From Acetobacteraceae bacterium (GTDB taxonomy: Bacteria; Pseudomonadota; Alphaproteobacteria; Acetobacterales; Acetobacteraceae), in NCBI GenBank assembly GCA_947475475.1, contig CANJOG010000073.1:1-7733 (forward strand): 7,733 bases of DNA, read 5' to 3'. A program made the position numbers and the translations under genes. How positions within the stretch are numbered: the first letter of the stretch is position 1; the number at the start of each line of letters is the position of its first letter. Shown here piece by piece: positions 6,686-7,733 of this stretch. The notes beneath the pieces were generated by a model that saw only the letters and a program-made list of their open reading frames with translations, made no database searches and was not told the origin of the DNA.

Positions 6686-6715
6686 AGCATAGCGCCTCTT
6701 GCCCGGCTTCGTCAG
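6686..6715 (-). promoter_or_regulatory. Candidate sigma-70-type promoter giving a leaderless CNNM mRNA
   Basis: Read on the minus strand, CTGACG (6715-6710, 4/6 to TTGACA) and TATGCT (6691-6686, 4/6 to TATAAT) are separated by 18 bases. Only 6 bases lie between the -10 box and the ATG, so transcription would begin at or next to the A of the start codon. This fits the missing ribosome binding site. Confidence 0.35.
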
Positions 6716-6784
6716 GGCCAGAAGCGCCGCATGAGGGAAAGCCGCAATTGAACCGGGGCGGATTGGCGTGCTTCATACGGTTTT

Positions 6785-6803
6785 GGCCGGCTCGGAACCG
6801 GCC
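6785..6803. repeat. Short inverted repeat in the divergent intergenic region
   Basis: GGCCGG (6785-6790) and CCGGCC (6798-6803) flank 7 bases, about 20 bases before the DUF3429 start and in the shared upstream region of two divergent genes. It could be an operator or a 5' hairpin in the DUF3429 mRNA. In GC-rich DNA a 6-bp repeat can also be chance. Confidence 0.25.
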
Positions 6804-6822
6804 CGATTGTTCCGGAGCGTGC

Positions 6823-7326
6823 ATGAACCAGAAAACTCCTGGCCTTGTAGTGGCCCTTGGCGTGGCGGGGCTGATCCCCTTCGCGCTGTGTGGCCTCGGC
6901 GCGGTGGTGACTGATCAGCCTTATGCCGGGCGGGCGCTGCTGGCGCTGGTTGCCTATGGCGCGGTGGTGCTGTCCTTCGTCGGCGCCGTGCATTGGGGGC
7001 TGCTGATGGGCCTGCCCGAGCCAGGGGTGACCGACGCCTATCTGCCGCGGGCCCGGCTGCTCTGGGGCATCGCGGCATCGCTGATCGGCTGGGTGAGCGT
7101 GCTCGCCTATCTGTGGGTCGCGCCATCCATCGCACTTGCGGTGCTCATCGCCGGGTTTGTGGTCATGCTGGTGCTGGAAGTGGGCTGGAACCGGCGGGAT
7201 CTCTTGCCCGCCGGCTATATGGCCCTGCGCTGGGTGCTCAGTGTGGTGGTGGTAGCGATCCTGGCCACCGTGCTGGTGCTGCATCTGTTCAGCGCGCGCG
7301 TGGTGCTGGGCGGGTTCATGCCGTAG
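6823..7326 (+). CDS. DUF3429 family integral membrane protein
   Basis: This 167-residue protein is almost wholly hydrophobic, with about five predicted membrane helices (residues about 6-28, 37-63, 78-97, 99-120 and 135-156). The motif LSFVGAVHWG (50-59) is characteristic of DUF3429, a family of small membrane proteins of unknown function related to eukaryotic TMEM69. A G-W-x-R-R-D-like segment (GWNRRD, 121-126) forms the main polar loop between helices four and five. The start at ATG 6823 is supported by GGAG at 6814-6817 with 5-base spacing. An in-frame TTG at 6748 would add 25 residues unlike the family and is rejected. The gene is divergent from the CNNM gene across a 143-base spacer and converges with the solute-binding-protein gene, so it is probably transcribed alone. 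Its function cannot be inferred. Confidence 0.85.
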   Translation: MNQKTPGLVVALGVAGLIPFALCGLGAVVTDQPYAGRALLALVAYGAVVLSFVGAVHWGLLMGLPEPGVTDAYLPRARLLWGIAASLIGWVSVLAYLWVAPSIALAVLIAGFVVMLVLEVGWNRRDLLPAGYMALRWVLSVVVVAILATVLVLHLFSARVVLGGFMP

Positions 7327-7344
7327 CGCTCCCCCGCCACAAGA

Positions 7345-7733
7345 TCAGGCGAAACCCAGCAGCTTGCGGAATTCGTCCTTGCGCTTGAGCGCCTCGAGGC
7401 TGGAGGCGACGTAGCGCTTTGGCAGAGCGGACGTGCCATAGACCGACAGGCTGCCCGGCTCGTCATTGAAGACCTTGTTGCCTTCAGGAGACATCACGTA
7501 TTCCGCCATCAGCCGCGCGGCATTCGGATGCGGGGCGCGCTTCAGCGAAGTCACCAGGATGCGCATTTCCACACCGGCGGTGTGCTCCATCATGACAGTG
7601 TCGATCGGGGCGCCCTTGTCGCGCACGGTGCGCGCCTGGGCGGCGACCGTCGGAATCTGGAACATGCCTTCACCGGCAGCGAGGGATTGCACAGCCGGCA
7701 CACCGCTGGTGTATTTGCGCGGCTGGAGTGCAA
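7345..7733 (-). CDS. ABC transporter extracellular solute-binding protein, C-terminal part (5' end outside window)
   Basis: The minus-strand frame ends at the stop 7347-7345 and stays open to the right edge, so the 128 residues seen are a C-terminal part, not a whole gene. An internal GTG at 7701 could be mistaken for the start, but the frame continues upstream of it with protein-like sequence (LQPRKYTSGVPAVQSL). The segment LKRAPHPNAARLMAEYVMSPEGNKVF is typical of the late domain of type-2 periplasmic binding proteins of the iron / small-molecule (Fbp-like) class. After it comes the usual charged C-terminal end (SLEALKRKDEFRKLLGFA). In the cell it would capture a ligand in the periplasm and pass it to an ABC permease, which should be encoded outside the window. 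The ligand cannot be told from this part. Only 18 bases separate it from the convergent DUF3429 gene, with no clear terminator between. Confidence 0.8.
   Translation of the reverse strand, partial: ALQPRKYTSGVPAVQSLAAGEGMFQIPTVAAQARTVRDKGAPIDTVMMEHTAGVEMRILVTSLKRAPHPNAARLMAEYVMSPEGNKVFNDEPGSLSVYGTSALPKRYVASSLEALKRKDEFRKLLGFA

Noticed and set aside
5592..6751. Two long plus-strand open frames opposite the CNNM gene
   Set aside because: The minus-strand CNNM protein has complete DUF21, CBS and CorC/HlyC motifs; the plus-strand frames are Ser/Arg- or Gly/His-rich shadows.

Overview
The window looks like chromosomal DNA of a high-GC alphaproteobacterium. I would guess the Rhodospirillales/Acetobacteraceae, but only from gene style, GC-rich codon use and the kind of genes present. 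From about base 565 to the end the DNA is dense, GC-rich and fully explained by ordinary genes. The first ~300 bases differ: I count about 46% G+C there, and they hold the tail of an unrecognised gene that enters from outside the window. Bases 288-564 are an intermediate-composition spacer with no gene, so the left edge may be the border of an acquired segment.

Region by region. (1) Bases 3-287: C-terminal 94 codons of an unknown protein on the plus strand. (2) Bases 565-3235: a two-gene unit for a molybdenum hydroxylase of the isoquinoline 1-oxidoreductase / nicotinate dehydrogenase type, namely a small [2Fe-2S] subunit and a large molybdopterin subunit with a twin-arginine signal. The stop of the first and the start of the second are one base apart. 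(3) Bases 3259-3278: a strong terminator-like hairpin whose 3' arm could also pair with a second copy of its 5' arm just downstream. (4) Bases 3371-5347: a large iron-sulfur flavoenzyme of the trimethylamine dehydrogenase / 2,4-dienoyl-CoA reductase superfamily. It has trimethylamine-dehydrogenase-like cluster spacing and a degenerate second nucleotide-binding site. (5) Bases 5357-6679, minus strand: a CNNM/CorC-type membrane protein with a DUF21 domain, two CBS domains and a CorC/HlyC domain, possibly translated from a leaderless mRNA. (6) Bases 6823-7326, plus strand: a small membrane protein of the DUF3429 family. (7) Bases 7345-7733, minus strand: the C-terminal part of an ABC-transporter solute-binding protein that runs off the right edge.

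The Mo hydroxylase and the flavoenzyme lie on the same strand and are both oxidative catabolic enzymes. They could act on the same class of substrate, such as an N-heterocycle or N-methylated amine, but this is inference; a hairpin separates them and no dedicated transporter, regulator or electron-acceptor gene is visible beside them. The CNNM protein, the DUF3429 protein and the binding protein look like unrelated housekeeping or transport genes. I see no CRISPR array, complete mobile element, rRNA or tRNA. I did not find a clearly new system; the best leads are the hidden gene tail at the left edge, the flavoenzyme's unusual active-site and cofactor features, and the attenuator-like hairpin pair between the two oxidoreductases.
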